From positions 372,001 through 436,000 of the forward strand of contig JABSTR010000956.1 of assembly GCA_013339765.2 (NCBI GenBank): 64,000 nt of DNA. Direction: 5' to 3'. Position 1 is the stretch's first letter. Every line of letters begins with the position of its first letter. Of the stretch, positions 46,804-57,592 are shown piece after piece. The translations under genes and the position numbers were made by a program. Origin of the DNA: Haemaphysalis longicornis. Taxonomy: Eukaryota > Arthropoda > Arachnida > Ixodida > Ixodidae. The notes below the pieces were generated by a model. It had not been told where the DNA came from, ran no database searches, and saw only the letters and a list, made by a program, of their open reading frames with translations.

Positions 46804-47346
46804 AGATGACATCACTTGTAGGACGCCGGCTTATGTTGTCGTCTACTAGAACACATTTCCTGTGCTTATGGGACAACACGTTTCTTGTTGTGGCCACCGT
46901 GTGCCCCCTCCTCGCGGTTTTGATGCAAGTTACAGAAAAAAAGTTGTCTACAGACCGAATAATCCGGGAAAGCAATCAGCGACTCGCTTGTTCCCGGCTA
47001 CACCGCCGCGGCTAAGTAGTTGCTACCATCGCCACCGACAGCTCGTGCGCAGCCAGCTAACGCCAAGGACGATGCAACTGGTGCCGAGAAAAGTACGCTG
47101 TTAATTCATTATGAAATAATTGCGACGTGACGTACGAGACCATGTGTGCATAGAAAATAGACCATGTAACAGCGACGGAAACGTGCCGCTCAGTTGTGAT
47201 CTCACCACGCGTACTGCGCGTATTGCCTGGTAAATGAATTACCATGTGAGAATGGTGAGCGGATTACTTCGCTGTTACGATCTGCATCTCCCTCCTGCAT
47301 TTCCCCTCCAATGTTTTTTCTTCATATTTCTGCCCTGATTCGAGTA

Positions 47347-47351
47347 ACGAT
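47347..47351. repeat. 5-bp target-site duplication (ACGAT), left
   Basis: ACGAT immediately precedes the LTR and recurs at 49288-49292. The empty site in copy 2 of the unit has a single ACGAT (51713-51717). Confidence 0.95.
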
Positions 47352-47551
47352 TGTTGGACCTCTAGGTCCTTCAGCTGCGGCGCGATGCTCAGGAAGGGGA
47401 GCGACACGTCGTGATGCGATGAGGCTTTAATGGAATCTAGAAGAAGAAGGGCGCGAGCCGGCGCAGCCACGCGAGCATGCGACAGCTCGTGAAAAGCAGC
47501 ATGAAATGATGATGATCACTGTCGTCTGCTAGCAGCGAGGAAGTCCCAACA
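47352..47551 (-). repeat. LTR (3' LTR of the minus-strand element)
   Basis: 200 bp, with TG/CA termini on both strands. Contains ATTAAA on the minus strand near 47430, a likely polyadenylation signal. Confidence 0.95.
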
Positions 47552-47568
47552 GTCTCCCCCGCCGACAG
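47552..47568 (-). other. Polypurine tract
   Basis: Minus strand CTGTCGGCGGGGGAGAC abuts the 3' LTR. Confidence 0.7.
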
Positions 47569-48182
47569 ATGACGCTAGGTCCATGGCTTACAGTCCACGC
47601 TGGACTGTAGTGCTGCTGGGAAAACGTAGAGAGCAAGTCCTGAGATTTCGTCCCGTCCATTGATCGACTCTTCTAATCGCGGCGTCAAGGTCCACAGTTT
47701 TCTATGACATTTTTTTCGCCGATTAGAATGATTCTGTCCTTCCATAAGTGTCTTTTTCTTGGCTGGATTTGAGATTCCCGTGCCTCAGTCGTCCGCCGTC
47801 AAGAGAGCGCTTCCTCCGCCATCGGTGTTTCCACTGCCTAACCTGTCGCTTCATGCAATTTGTCCACAGTGTTTTGGAAGCCACAGTCGTTTCATCAAAG
47901 TAGGAGCAGGACAGGTTTCTAAACCTAAACCAGCGAAAGTTGGTGCAAACGGGAAGCTTTTTTTGCAGGTGTCGGACCTTCAGGGAGGGCGTGCTCTTGC
48001 TGCATTTTCTTTCTGTTTTCCTCCATGGACATCTCGCCGTCTTCACTTCTGTTTTGTTGGGTGTCTGCAGCGCAACAATTTTCCCTTGATGCCTCCCTTT
48101 GGGCTCGGCATTACGTCTTCTGGCTCGCTCTTTCTTTTTGCGTTTGTGTTTCATCGACTCTTCTCGTTTTGCACACTTTCGC

Positions 48183-48964
48183 TCACAAAGATTTCCAGTT
48201 TTCTTTTGACTTCTCGATGTAGTGCAGGATGTTCTGGAGCTTGAACGAAAGTGTATCGAAGCGCTGGTTCCGAAGACTGCTTAGCACTTTTAGGGTTCCC
48301 GGAGGCGAGTAGAGGGATTTGCCCTGTGAAGTCATTCTATGTTCGAAGGTTGAAACGACCGCAGTGGCGTTTCTCGCTGGTTTGCAAATGTTCATGCAAG
48401 CTTCGCGGGAGATTTCATTCTTGTGCATCCTGATCGATTCGTTAGTGGGCTCTGCTTGAATGGGGGAATCGTTCATACAGGTGGAGTCTTGCGGTAGTCT
48501 GGCTGTCGTTGGGTGCCAGTTTACCACAGATTGAATCTGGTGGTTCAAAGTAGCCGGTAAAATTCCAGGACTCGAATTAGCTCCAAAGGGCACCCGAGTG
48601 ATTTTTCGTACGTCTAAGTCCTGCTGTGGATGTTCTGCTAGAGGGGATGTGTGCTTGCCTGTTGGTATTGAAAGAACGGTCGCCGGGCGTGGCGTCGAAG
48701 AGTGGCATGAAGACAAGGTTGTCAAGGTGACAACCTTGTCGCGGTACTGTCCGGCGTCTAACGTCTCACTCTCTAGCAAGTCGTCCGGTGTCTCCTCGAA
48801 AACCGCCTTATCCACGTTTTCAATCTGTGCATAAAATGCGCCGATTCGGTCGAGCATGCCGATGGTGTGGCCTCTCGATGTCCTTTTATATGGCCTTCCG
48901 CTTCCGCTAGAAGGCCATCCAGTTGCGCCCGTAGTCGGAGGCGTCGTCGAAGTTGCCGCTCCAT
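48183..48964 (-). pseudogene. Gag-like frame of the compact Bel/Pao element
   Basis: The minus-strand ATG at 48964 starts MERQLRRRLRLRAQLDGLLAEAE, a basic, helix-forming start like Bel/Pao Gag. One shift between about 48857 and 48790 joins it to the frame 48857-48183, which goes on with DRIGAFYAQIENVDKAVFEE and DLLESETLDAGQYRDKVV, the acidic helical region typical of Pao-type Gag. A low-complexity Ser/Thr/Pro-rich part follows. No zinc knuckle is recognisable. The C-terminal third (48154-47723, another frame) is strongly basic. A truncated Gag could still package the RNA; that is inference. Confidence 0.55.
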
Positions 48965-49067
48965 TCGGTTACACGCAGATGGGAACCCTCGCCAAGATCG
49001 CAGGCGCCGCGTCGTTTCCTCTGCTTTCGCGGCTCCGTGCGTCGATGTGCTTGTCGTCGGCTAGAAG

Positions 49068-49085
49068 TCCCGGGTTTTGGCACCA
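49068..49085 (-). other. Primer-binding site
   Basis: Minus strand TGGTGCCAAAACCCGGGA, two bases after the 5' LTR. Starting with TGG, it is the complement of a tRNA 3' CCA end. I did not identify the tRNA. Confidence 0.75.
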
Positions 49086-49087
49086 TG

Positions 49088-49287
49088 TGTTGGACCTCTA
49101 GGTCCTTCAGCTGCGGCGCGATGCTCAGGAAGGGGAGCGACACGTCGTGATGCGATGAGGCTTTAATGGAATCTAGAAGAAGAAGGGCGCGAGCCGGCGC
49201 AGCCACGTGAGCATGCGACAGCTCGTGAAAATCAGCATGAAATCATGATGATCACTGTCGTCTGCTAGCAGCGAGGAAGTCCCAACA
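49088..49287 (-). repeat. LTR (5' LTR of the minus-strand element)
   Basis: 200 bp, 197 identical to the other LTR; differences are in CGCGAG/CGTGAG, AAAGCAGC/AAATCAGC and AAATGATG/AAATCATG. Confidence 0.95.
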
Positions 49288-49292
49288 ACGAT
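49288..49292. repeat. 5-bp target-site duplication (ACGAT), right
   Basis: Partner of 47347-47351. Confidence 0.95.
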
Positions 49293-50670
49293 CACTAGTA
49301 CTCTGTACTGCTAATATGTTTACTTTTCGCGACAACTTGTCCGCAATATATGAATGGTAGTAACGCGAGTTTCCAACGCCTTCGATCGGGTTTAGACGTG
49401 CCTATGTGTATTTTTAATTAACGCCTCACCGTGGAAATGTATAATTGAAACACAGGCTTTTGTCTGTTTACAATAAGCATGCGCCGTTCCCTAGCATCAA
49501 GTTCGAGAACTGACGACTGCTCACAAAAGGCGCGGCTTTTTACGAGGCGAAACACGTCGTGGGGTAATGGGGAGTTATAGAATAGGGGAACTAAGCGTTG
49601 GGGGCCCCCAAGAAGTTAGGGGAACGCAAGGCAATACGCTTGCCCGCGGCGAGTTTTCGAAGATGGTCTTCTCCATCAGCTAGCTCGCCGCCGGTATAGA
49701 ATGCGCGGAGTTATATGTTGGGAACTTTAAACTTAGCGTTACAGCAGATATTTCATCGCCGCTGTCGTTACAGTCGCGAATGACAGTCCCTAACACAACT
49801 TTTCACCACACTGTCACCCCCTTTCTCGTATGTGGAAGTTTGTATCCGCTGTGACTGCCATTTAAGCGATCGATGATCAAGATACCTGCCACGGCCTCGG
49901 CCGATTTTTGCCCGCAGGTATCGCCACCCTTCGGCCGTTCGCCGCGCCGTGCGTGAACGATCCGGCGGTGCCGGGGCCGACGTCCGCGGCCTGTCGGCTG
50001 ATATGTGAGCATCGCTTTGAAAATCACCGCTTATGACAATACCTAGCACAATTTTTCACAATTTTACAATAACATCCACTTTCGCGAATGCGGAACTCCT
50101 TATCCGCGATCAGTGTGATTTTAAAAAGCGGCAACAAGCTGTTGCTGCCGCGACCTGCGTCGGTTCGAGCCGCCGGCAGGCAGCCACGATGGACGTGTGT
50201 GCGGAGCGTTTCTGCGAGCAGTAAACACTTCGTAATTTTCTACTTCGCCCATTTCTTGCAAACGACAAGCGAAATCTAAAAAAATTAGCTCGGCGATCGT
50301 CGTAGCCAACAATCTTGATCGGGGAAACGAGCTGCAGCTTACGCTTACACCGGGTTCGGTCACATACGTCCGCAGACACCCCCACGCTCAAGTCTTTGGC
50401 GGGCAGCCTACCACGGTTGACATGGTTATGAAGACCCCATCAGGTAAAACTACGCTTCACACACTGATAATTAACTTCAAACGCTGAAAATTAGCGCAAA
50501 ATTTCTCCTTTTTTTAAAATAATAAACGTTTCATCTCACTTAGAAGGCGCGTCCTAAACGAAATGTCTCGCGCTGCGAGCCAACAACGCAGCATGACAGG
50601 AACGGGGATCCTACCATTGACGTCAAAACGATCGCAGCGCTGGCCTCTCCAGTGGTGGGCCTCGCGGATA

Positions 50671-51135
50671 ATACAAAACATTAATTAAACATGATCATAG
50701 TCTGATCCTCGAACCTGAAGTGATCTTGTATCTGGAAGTGGAGTTTTGCGACTGGTTTACATGTAACAACACTTATAGCTCTCGCGCTGTCTGTTGAACC
50801 CCGTTGTGTGGACATGCGCAAAATGTGGGCGGGTATGTTGACGTCACAGCCAAGTTGGAATTGGGGCACCGGCTACGAACTTCTGGCACGACAGTGACAT
50901 TCCGTATACTTACGATCCCGCCACTGCCTGTACCGACCCAGCGTCACAAACTGGTTCGCTCAGGATAAACCTCCTCTTTCGTTAAGCACATTCCAAAAGA
51001 ACCCCGCTGTTCGACCTTACTAGTCGGAGGGGGGGGGGGGGGGAGAATAGTCGGTTTTCGAGTGAACTGCCCGGATACGAGCCCTATATCAACGCGACTT
51101 TTTCCCCCTAGACCAGTGACTTTTATTTACTATCG
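50671..51135. other. Spacer between duplicated units; poly-G run
   Basis: No gene. A run of about 15 G lies near 51029-51043. Confidence 0.4.
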
Positions 51136-51139
51136 TATT

Positions 51140-52995
51140 GGCCTCGAGGCCATAGCGTGGCGCCACCTACCAGTGACGTCACTTGTAGGACGGCGGGTTA
51201 TGTTATCGTCTGCTAGAACACATTTCCTATGCTTATGCGAGCGCCTGTTTTTCGTTGTGACCACCTTGTGTCCCCTCCTAACGGTTTCGACGCAAATTAC
51301 AGAAATAGTTGTCTACAGACCGAATAATGAGCGACTCGCCTGACACCGCCGCGTCTAGGTAGTTGCTATCATCGCCACCGACAGCTCGTGTGCAGCACAG
51401 CTAACGCCAAGGACGATGCAATTGATCCCGAGAAAAGTATGCTGTTAATTCATTACGAAATGCTTGCGACGTGACATGTAAAAGACTGTGTGTGCAAGGA
51501 AATAGACTTTCCAATATTGACGGAAACGTGCGCTTAGTTGTGACCTCGCCGCGCGTAGTGCGCGCATTGCCTGGAAAATGAATGACTACGTGAGAACGGT
51601 GAACGGATTGTTTCGCCGCACATGCGTAAAAGTGCTGGTATGATCTGCAGTTTGGCTTAAGCAGTGCCTATTTTCCCTCCAATTTTTTTATATTTATGCA
51701 CTGATTTGATTAACGATCAGTAATACTGTCGGCTACTATATTAACTTTTCGGGACACCTTGTCCGCAATGTATAAATGGTATTAACGCGAGTTTAGACAT
51801 GCCTGTGTTTGCTTTTAATTAGGACCTCGCTGTGGGAATTTGTAATTGCAACGTGGTCCTTAGTCTGTTTACAATGAGCCTGCGTTTTTCTATAGCATCA
51901 AGTTCGAGAACTGACGACTGCTCACAGAAGGTGCGGCCTTGTGCGAGGCGAAACACTTCGTGGTGTCCCCAAGAGGCTCCCAAGAAGTTAGGGGAACCCC
52001 ACGCTTGCGCGCGGCGAGTTTTAGAAGAGGGTCTCCTCCAACAGCTCGCAGCCGGCTTCGGATGCTCGGAGCCCAATGTTGGGAACTTTAGGCTTAGCGT
52101 CGCGGACTCTCATTCGCTATAGCGAATGAGAGTCCCTAACACATCTTGTCACCACACTGGCACCCCCTTTCAAGTATGTGGAACTCTGTATATGTGGCGA
52201 TTGCTATTTAAACGATAGATGATAAAGATACCTGCCACGGCCTCGGCCGATTATTGCGCGCAGCTATCGCCATCCTTCGGCCGCTCGCCGCACCGTGCGT
52301 GAACGGGCTGGCGGTGCCGGCTGCCGGGACCGACCTCTGCGGCGGGTGGGCGTAGATCGCGGCAGATATTTGAGCATCGCTTCGAAAATCACAGCTGATG
52401 ACACTACCTAGCACAAGTTTTCACCACACGGACATCACCACAGTAACATCCACTTATCCGTGATCAGTGTGATTTTAAAAAGCGGTGACAAGGTGTTGCT
52501 GCCGCGTCCTGCGTCGATTCGAGCCGCCGGCGGGCTGGCACGGCGGACGAGTGTGCGGAGCGTTTCTGAGAGCAGTAAACGCTTCATGGTTTCCTGCTTC
52601 ATCCATTTCTTGCGAACGACAAGCGAAATCTAGAAATTCAGCTCCGCGATCGCCGTAGCCATCAATGCTGATCGGGGAAACGAGCCGCAGCTTACACCGG
52701 GTTCGGTCGCATACGTCCGCATACCCCTCCCCCCCCCCCCCCCCCCCCCGTTCAAGTCGTTTGCGGGCAGCCTACCACAGTTGACACGGTTATGAAGTCG
52801 CTCAAACTACGCTTGATGCACTGATAATTAACTTCAAACGCCGAAAATTAACACGAAAATGCACTTAGAAAGCGCGTCGTGCACGAAGTGTCACGCGCTA
52901 CAAGCTACCTACGCAGCAAGGGAAAGGGGATCCAACAAATGACGTCAAACGATCGCAGCGCGGCATCTCCAGTGGTGGCCCTCGCAGCCAATATT
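51140..52995 (+). repeat. ~1.9-kb duplicated unit, copy 2 (uninterrupted)
   Basis: Begins near TTGGCCTCGAGGCCATAGCG and runs to CTCGCAGCCAATATTG. It preserves the empty insertion site TTAACGATCAG (51711-51720) corresponding to the Bel/Pao integration in copy 1. A minus-strand frame at 52076-51819 (85 codons) is broken in copy 1, so coding is unlikely. A poly-C run of about 20 lies at 52727-52749. Confidence 0.8.
52104..52135. repeat. Perfect 32-bp palindrome in duplicated unit, copy 2
   Basis: 16-base arms starting GGACTCTCATTCGCTA meet with no spacer at 52119/52120. In copy 1 the corresponding place (about 49755-49790) has a related but imperfect inverted structure with GTCGTTACAG and GCGAATGACAGTCC. 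Confidence 0.9.
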
Positions 52996-53510
52996 GTGAG
53001 TAGATTGGCGTTGTACTCATTGTTGTTTTTCAGTGTATCTATCGCTTAGCCTAATATTCTTTTTTTAAGCAGTGCTGTACTACTTTAGTCCAGCGACTTC
53101 GGGGAGGATGCGCAAATCCCCTTTTGACCGGAGACACACCCCGGCGACACACACCTCGAAGCGCATCGCGTGATTCGCCGGGCCCGCTGTTGGCGCCTGC
53201 CGCTGCGGCCGAGGCAGCCAACCACCCCCGCAGCCTCCCATGCATGCGGCGCTGGGTCGTTTCCGGCAACGCGACTCGTCTCGCCCCCGGCGAAGAGGAA
53301 CGGTGCGTTCGCCATGAATGAACGCCGCATTCGCCCGGCCGCCTTTTATGAGCGTTGCACGGAACCGAACGGCTTTCGGACGGGGTCGGCAATACAGCTA
53401 AATCAAAGGTTAACCAAACGAAACCATGGCTCAACCAAACTAAGCGAAGCTTTTTCTTTGCATATCCAAGGTTAGCGGACCTATAAGCCGCAGCCATTTT
53501 TTCCTTGGTT
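52996..53510 (-). other. GC-rich block, open on the minus strand; no recognised gene
   Basis: 53051-53521 is open for 156 codons on the minus strand and for about 100 on the plus. The peptides are Arg/Ala/Ser-rich and unrecognised. It could be a CpG-rich exon or a repeat; I see no clear splice site or partner. Confidence 0.3.
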
Positions 53511-53511
53511 G

Positions 53512-53712
53512 TTGTATTCATCTTTCTCTTTTTTGTGATGAGAGTTTGTTGTTTTTAAAATCTGCGTTCCGGTGTTGCTCGCTACCTGTTCATTCTTTAA
53601 CCATCTTCATGGGAGGTGCCACCTAAGGTTTTTACCCTGGGCCCTCCCAGTGCTTTTTATACATGTTTCATGTTTACTCTTTGGAAATAAATTTCTAATC
53701 AATTAAATTCAA
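53512..53712 (+). mobile_element. CR1/L2-like LINE 3' end, truncated copy
   Basis: TTGTATTCATCTTTCTCT...GTTCCGGTGTTGC...CATCTTCATGGGAGGTGCC matches 13319-13425 in order. The GGGAGGT...CCCTCCC stem (53609-53647) and an AATAAAT...AATTAAATTCAAT tail follow. Only the last ~200 bp of the element inserted. Confidence 0.85.
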
Positions 53713-54835
53713 TGCTCTCTGACTCAATTGCACGCATTGTATTCGTAAATAAGGGCGGTTTGGCATCTTTAGGTTCGTTTACTGGCGGTGCGGAGCTATT
53801 TAACATATTTTAATATACATACTGCCTCGCACTGGAAGGGCTGAACCTGTCCCTATCTCTGAATGGAATACCGCGCTTCTGACGGCAGGTGTTTTCATCA
53901 TTGATCAATCCTTTTTGATCTGGTATGCGGAACCTATAAAAGGCCATACTGAAATCGCAACGCACTAGCGACAGTTCCGACGTCAACGTTCGTCGTCGCA
54001 GCCAAATTAGATAAGCATTGTTGCTCAGTATACTGACGGCTCAGCCCAATGGATTTTTGGTACAACTGTAGGCACAACTACAGTTGTACAAAACGACTTA
54101 CGCATGACGTCTCATTCTCGCCATGTATACATAGGTGTATGAGGTTGTCGCCTTTGCAATCCTTCTAGCACCGTTATTATGTATGCAACTAGTTTCTTGA
54201 CCCGTGGCAGCACATTACCGTATGGGTCTGATGCACCGCTGTGGATTACGTGTCTGCCACTCCTGCTTGGAACCAGTTTTAAAAAAAGTTTCCTCTTTAA
54301 TTCCGGGATAAACCAAGCTGCGCACTTAGCTTCGGAGCCGATGATGATATCGACGATGATGGTGATTATCCGTGATGGAACATACCCATTCAGAGGATCG
54401 GCCGATCATCAGGGTAAGAGAAAAATATTCCTAACCGGCTACTGGGTTCATCCTAAAGAAAATTCAGATGCAGTCTGGGAGAAATTATCGAGTCATTGAA
54501 AGAGGACCAAAAAGGGAAATGTCCAGAAGAGTAGGATGAATAAGCAAAAGGCTAAAAGGCCGTCCTCGTCTTCTTCCTCATAATCACCAGGCAGATGCAC
54601 GCAGTGCCCAGCAATAAAGACGAAGAGGAGTCGAGGCAGCACCGGTGGTTCCGGCTCGCCGTCAGAAAGTAAAGTCCCTGCCGTAGCCAACACCGGCAAC
54701 GGCCGAACGAGGGGGGACACAGCATAACGAAAGGTGAGTTGCTTTACGCCGTTACGTGTGGGCGTGTTCAGCGATAACCTTCGCCGAATGTACTCACATG
54801 GCAGCGTTGACCGAACATGTGGAAAAGGCATAAGT
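53713..54835. other. No gene supported; perfect 12-bp hairpin at 54060-54089
   Basis: GTACAACTGTAG (54060-54071) pairs with CTACAGTTGTAC (54078-54089) across a 6-base loop. The 106-codon frame at 54179-54499 has no motif I know. Confidence 0.4.
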
Positions 54836-55135
54836 CCGCAGTCTCACTCACGAGTGCGCTCACACGTCCCCCCCCCCCCCATGAGTGAGTGGTGAGTGAG
54901 CCTCGCCATCGTTTTGGACTGGCGAGTGCGAGTGTGAGTGAGTGCGAGCCCCACGCGCAGTAAGCCCTGCTCACTACTCGCGGGTGCGTGCGCCACTCGC
55001 GGCGAGCCCCACTCACCACTCGCGAGTGCGAGAGCAGCTCGCGGGGAACCCCGCTCACCACTCGCGAGGGCGAGCCACTCGCCGTGAGCCCGCTCACCAC
55101 TCGCGAGTGCACTCGCGCTACTCGCGCCACACGGG
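54836..55135. repeat. Degenerate tandem array (CACTCGCGAGTGCGAG-type)
   Basis: Repeating words CTCACCACTCGCGAGTGCG and GCGAGCCCC recur about every 35-40 bp. The core CTCGCGAG is self-complementary, so each unit can form a small cruciform. Long minus-strand frames here are by-products. Confidence 0.85.
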
Positions 55136-55369
55136 GCTTACCGCAGTGAGCGCCACTATTCGGCGCAGAAGCCGCTCGCTGTGATGGTTGTTAATGGCGG
55201 GATTGCTTTTAGCTTCGGAAATATATCGTCATTAAGCTCCTGCTATGGGGCACCCTAGAATTAATTCTCTTGTGGCGTGTTTATTTAGCAACATGATTTG
55301 GATGGCCGTCTGATGCCGTAATGCACTAATACTATTCAGTTTCATGACTCATGGAGGGTCTGCTGCACA

Positions 55370-55565
55370 CACTCGCGTGCGAGGGGAGACAACGACTGGT
55401 GAGCGCTAGTGAGTGCGAGTGGTGAAGGCGAATGGTGAGCGTGAGTGATTGCGAATGGTGAAGGGAGCGTGAGCGCGAGAGGGTGCGAGTGGAGGAGGGC
55501 GCGTAGTGAGTGGGAGTGCGAGTGAGTGCGAGTGTTGAGGGCGACTGGTGGGTGTGAGTTAGGTG
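55370..55565. repeat. Degenerate array (GTGAGTGCGAGTGGTGAG-type), opposite orientation
   Basis: The same words as in 54836-55135 but predominantly on the other strand, with shorter units (GAGTGCGAGTG, AATGGTGAGCG). The pair of arrays brackets about 235 bp of unrelated DNA. Confidence 0.8.
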
Positions 55566-57400
55566 CGTGAGGAAAAAAATATTTTTCTGTGTGAGCGTGA
55601 GTGGTTGGCGCCCAGTTTTGCCGAGGTATGGGAAAAGGTGCCGAAGGAAGCAAGTCGGTGAAGCGCATGCATGACGCGCACTTTTCGCTGGCAAGCCTCC
55701 TCTCATAGTTGCTATTACAAGGGCAGCTATCAAAATCTACCGCTCGGCAAGGTAGTGCGGAGGGCGCCTCAGTTGCCGTGTGCCGCTCGTCACCGGCAAT
55801 CACGGCGCATGCGTCGTCGACGGCGAGTACTGGCCTCCGCAAATCGTGTTGAGCTTCATCGCAGTAAGGGGTGTCCCTGCCGGTGCTTTCCCGGAGTAAG
55901 AGGTGCCCCTGGAATTTCTAGGTTATACTTTCTCGATATGCGAGGGGGCCCTGCAATTCGGACGAAATTGAACATGCCAGCGGAGTGCGTCCTTGACAAG
56001 TTTCCGGGCTTTTTGCCTGTTTGAAAGCCAACGGCGCGTGCCTGGCCCATCATTGGTACTGGTCCTTGCGCATTCAATTGGAACAGAGCTACCCACTGTG
56101 GAACAGTAAGGCTTATTTTTGTCTGCGAGGACAACGCGGTTCTCCTTACGTATTTTTGAAGGTAAAAAATTCTGAAGAATGCGAAATTGCAAGGCACACG
56201 TACCTCCGTTTTGTTTGTGGCAACCGATTGGACCGCGGCCCGGTAAATCCGGTTCTGCTTCGTGCACTCATTTGTCTGCGCAGTCAAAATGCGCCCTGAT
56301 CGTGGCTTGGGGACAAATTGTAAACACGTTAGTACTTCTTGGGACTCGTAAACGCGTAGGGGGATCAGCGTTCTTTTAATTAGGATCACACATTAGGTTC
56401 TTTTCTACGATTACAAAAAAAAAAAAACGCTTTCGAAACAGCCTCGAAGAGATACACGCTGATCCCAATAGCCTGCTGGCGGGGGCTGCGAACACGGGAA
56501 AATTGAATAGACTTGGAGAAAACATCATTATGGTAGTTGCTAGAGGGCAAAAAAAGAACATGAGAGGTCGGAGGGGAAGAGAACAGCCGTGTTAGGGGCA
56601 AGGATGAGCGAAGCGCCATCTTTCGACAACATTTTTAGCGGAGCAAGCTGATACGTGGCCAACTCTTTTCCGTCGCTTAGCCTAATTAAGCTCCTTCGCC
56701 ATAATGGGAGTGCACTGTCCGCATTTCAAGTCTATATGTCCACCATTTTGTGCTAGAAGTTGATATCACAGATGTTGATGGTGATGGTTATGTTGATATC
56801 ACAACTTAGGCAGTTTCACATCGTGATGGGGGCTGTACTGCTCATCCTTTTAAGTGTTTGTTAGGACAAACTCTTGGTATTAGGTTTTGGGACTTTGTGT
56901 GGGGAACATTGGTAAGTAAAAACAAATTGGATATATCGGCGATGTGAACACACACTCAGAAATCCGTAAAACACGTTATTTACCCCACAACCAAATTGGT
57001 CCTATCGAGAGTTCGCTAGGTAAAACATCGTAAAACATTTTTTTTTAGAAATTTGAACGGATGACCTATATCATCAAAAACCTGTTCGACATCTGAACGG
57101 CCCTGTGAAATAACGAGAAGTTCACGGATAAACAGTTCAGCCTTTTTGACTTTTTCATGGCTGCAACTTAAAATAAAAAAAAATACTGCCCTGCAGAGTA
57201 TCTAGAGCACGACAGGAATGTACCTTCAAAACTGCAAGCGTCTAGGACCTGTGGTTTGGCTGCGGGTTGATATCACCTGTTAGTACTTTTCAGGAACCCG
57301 AACTTTCTGTTCAAGCTCTGTTGGATCTAGGTTGTATAAATACTTCAATTTATTTTTCGTACTTAAACCTACCAAATTATAGATACACATATCTCAGCCT
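55566..57400. other. No recognised feature
   Basis: GTTGATATCACA occurs twice near 56760 and 56793 around an ATGGTGATGG run. The 177-codon minus frame 56389-55856 has no known motif. No gene can be supported. Confidence 0.35.
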
Positions 57401-57592
57401 GGTCTCCTCTCAGCACAAAATAAACTATGAGATCGAATGGTGCGTTCCCTAAACGTTCAAAAAATGTAATTGTGCGATAAATCATCACGGGAGGTTCCGC
57501 CTGCGGTTTTTGTCTAGGGACCTCCCATATCTTTTCTACCAATTGATGTATCATGTACGCTCTTTGGAAATACAATTGAATTCAATTTAAAA
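57400..57592 (+). mobile_element. CR1/L2-like LINE 3' end, second truncated copy
   Basis: The stem GGGAGGTTCCGCC...GGGACCTCCC (57490-57526), then TCATGTACGCTCTTTGGAAATACAATTG and AATTCAATTT-A(n), match 53609-53712 and 13419-13530. The start is not sharp. Confidence 0.8.

Larger units (their letters stand above)
47352..49287 (-). mobile_element. Compact Bel/Pao-like LTR retrotransposon (non-autonomous, 1936 bp)
   Basis: Two 200-bp LTRs (TGTTGG...CCCAACA) bound 1536 bp and are flanked by ACGAT. On the minus strand the 5' LTR (49287-49088) is followed, after CA, by TGGTGCCAAAACCCGGGA (49085-49068), a tRNA primer-binding site. The 3' LTR (47551-47352) is preceded by GGCGGGGGAGAC, a polypurine tract. 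The LTRs differ at 3 of 200 positions, so insertion is fairly recent. Gag-like frames are present but no protease, RT, RNase H or integrase fits in the space. It must depend on enzymes from another element. The Bel/Pao assignment rests on the Gag N-terminus and TSD length. Confidence 0.9.
46804..50670 (+). repeat. ~1.9-kb duplicated unit, copy 1 (split by an LTR element)
   Basis: From GATGACATCACTTGTAGGACG (46804) to CTCCAGTGGTGGGCCTCGCGG (about 50670) this matches 51173-52985 in order, at roughly 80-85% by eye. It is interrupted at 47352-49287 by the Bel/Pao-like element. The nature of the unit is unknown: no conserved frame, no TIR, no LTR. An AT-rich spacer of ~470 bp separates it from copy 2. 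Confidence 0.8.

Noticed and set aside
47759..48244. Plus-strand 161-codon frame
   Set aside because: Lies within the Bel/Pao-like element, whose LTR, PBS and polypurine tract show that the coding strand is minus.
54836..55565. CRISPR array
   Set aside because: Repeats are degenerate and nearly contiguous without unique spacers, in a eukaryotic context.
54768..55842. Long minus-strand frames with repeated SRVVSG-like and SHSLTLAL-like words
   Set aside because: Translation of the GTGAGTGCGAG arrays; the repetition is at the DNA level.
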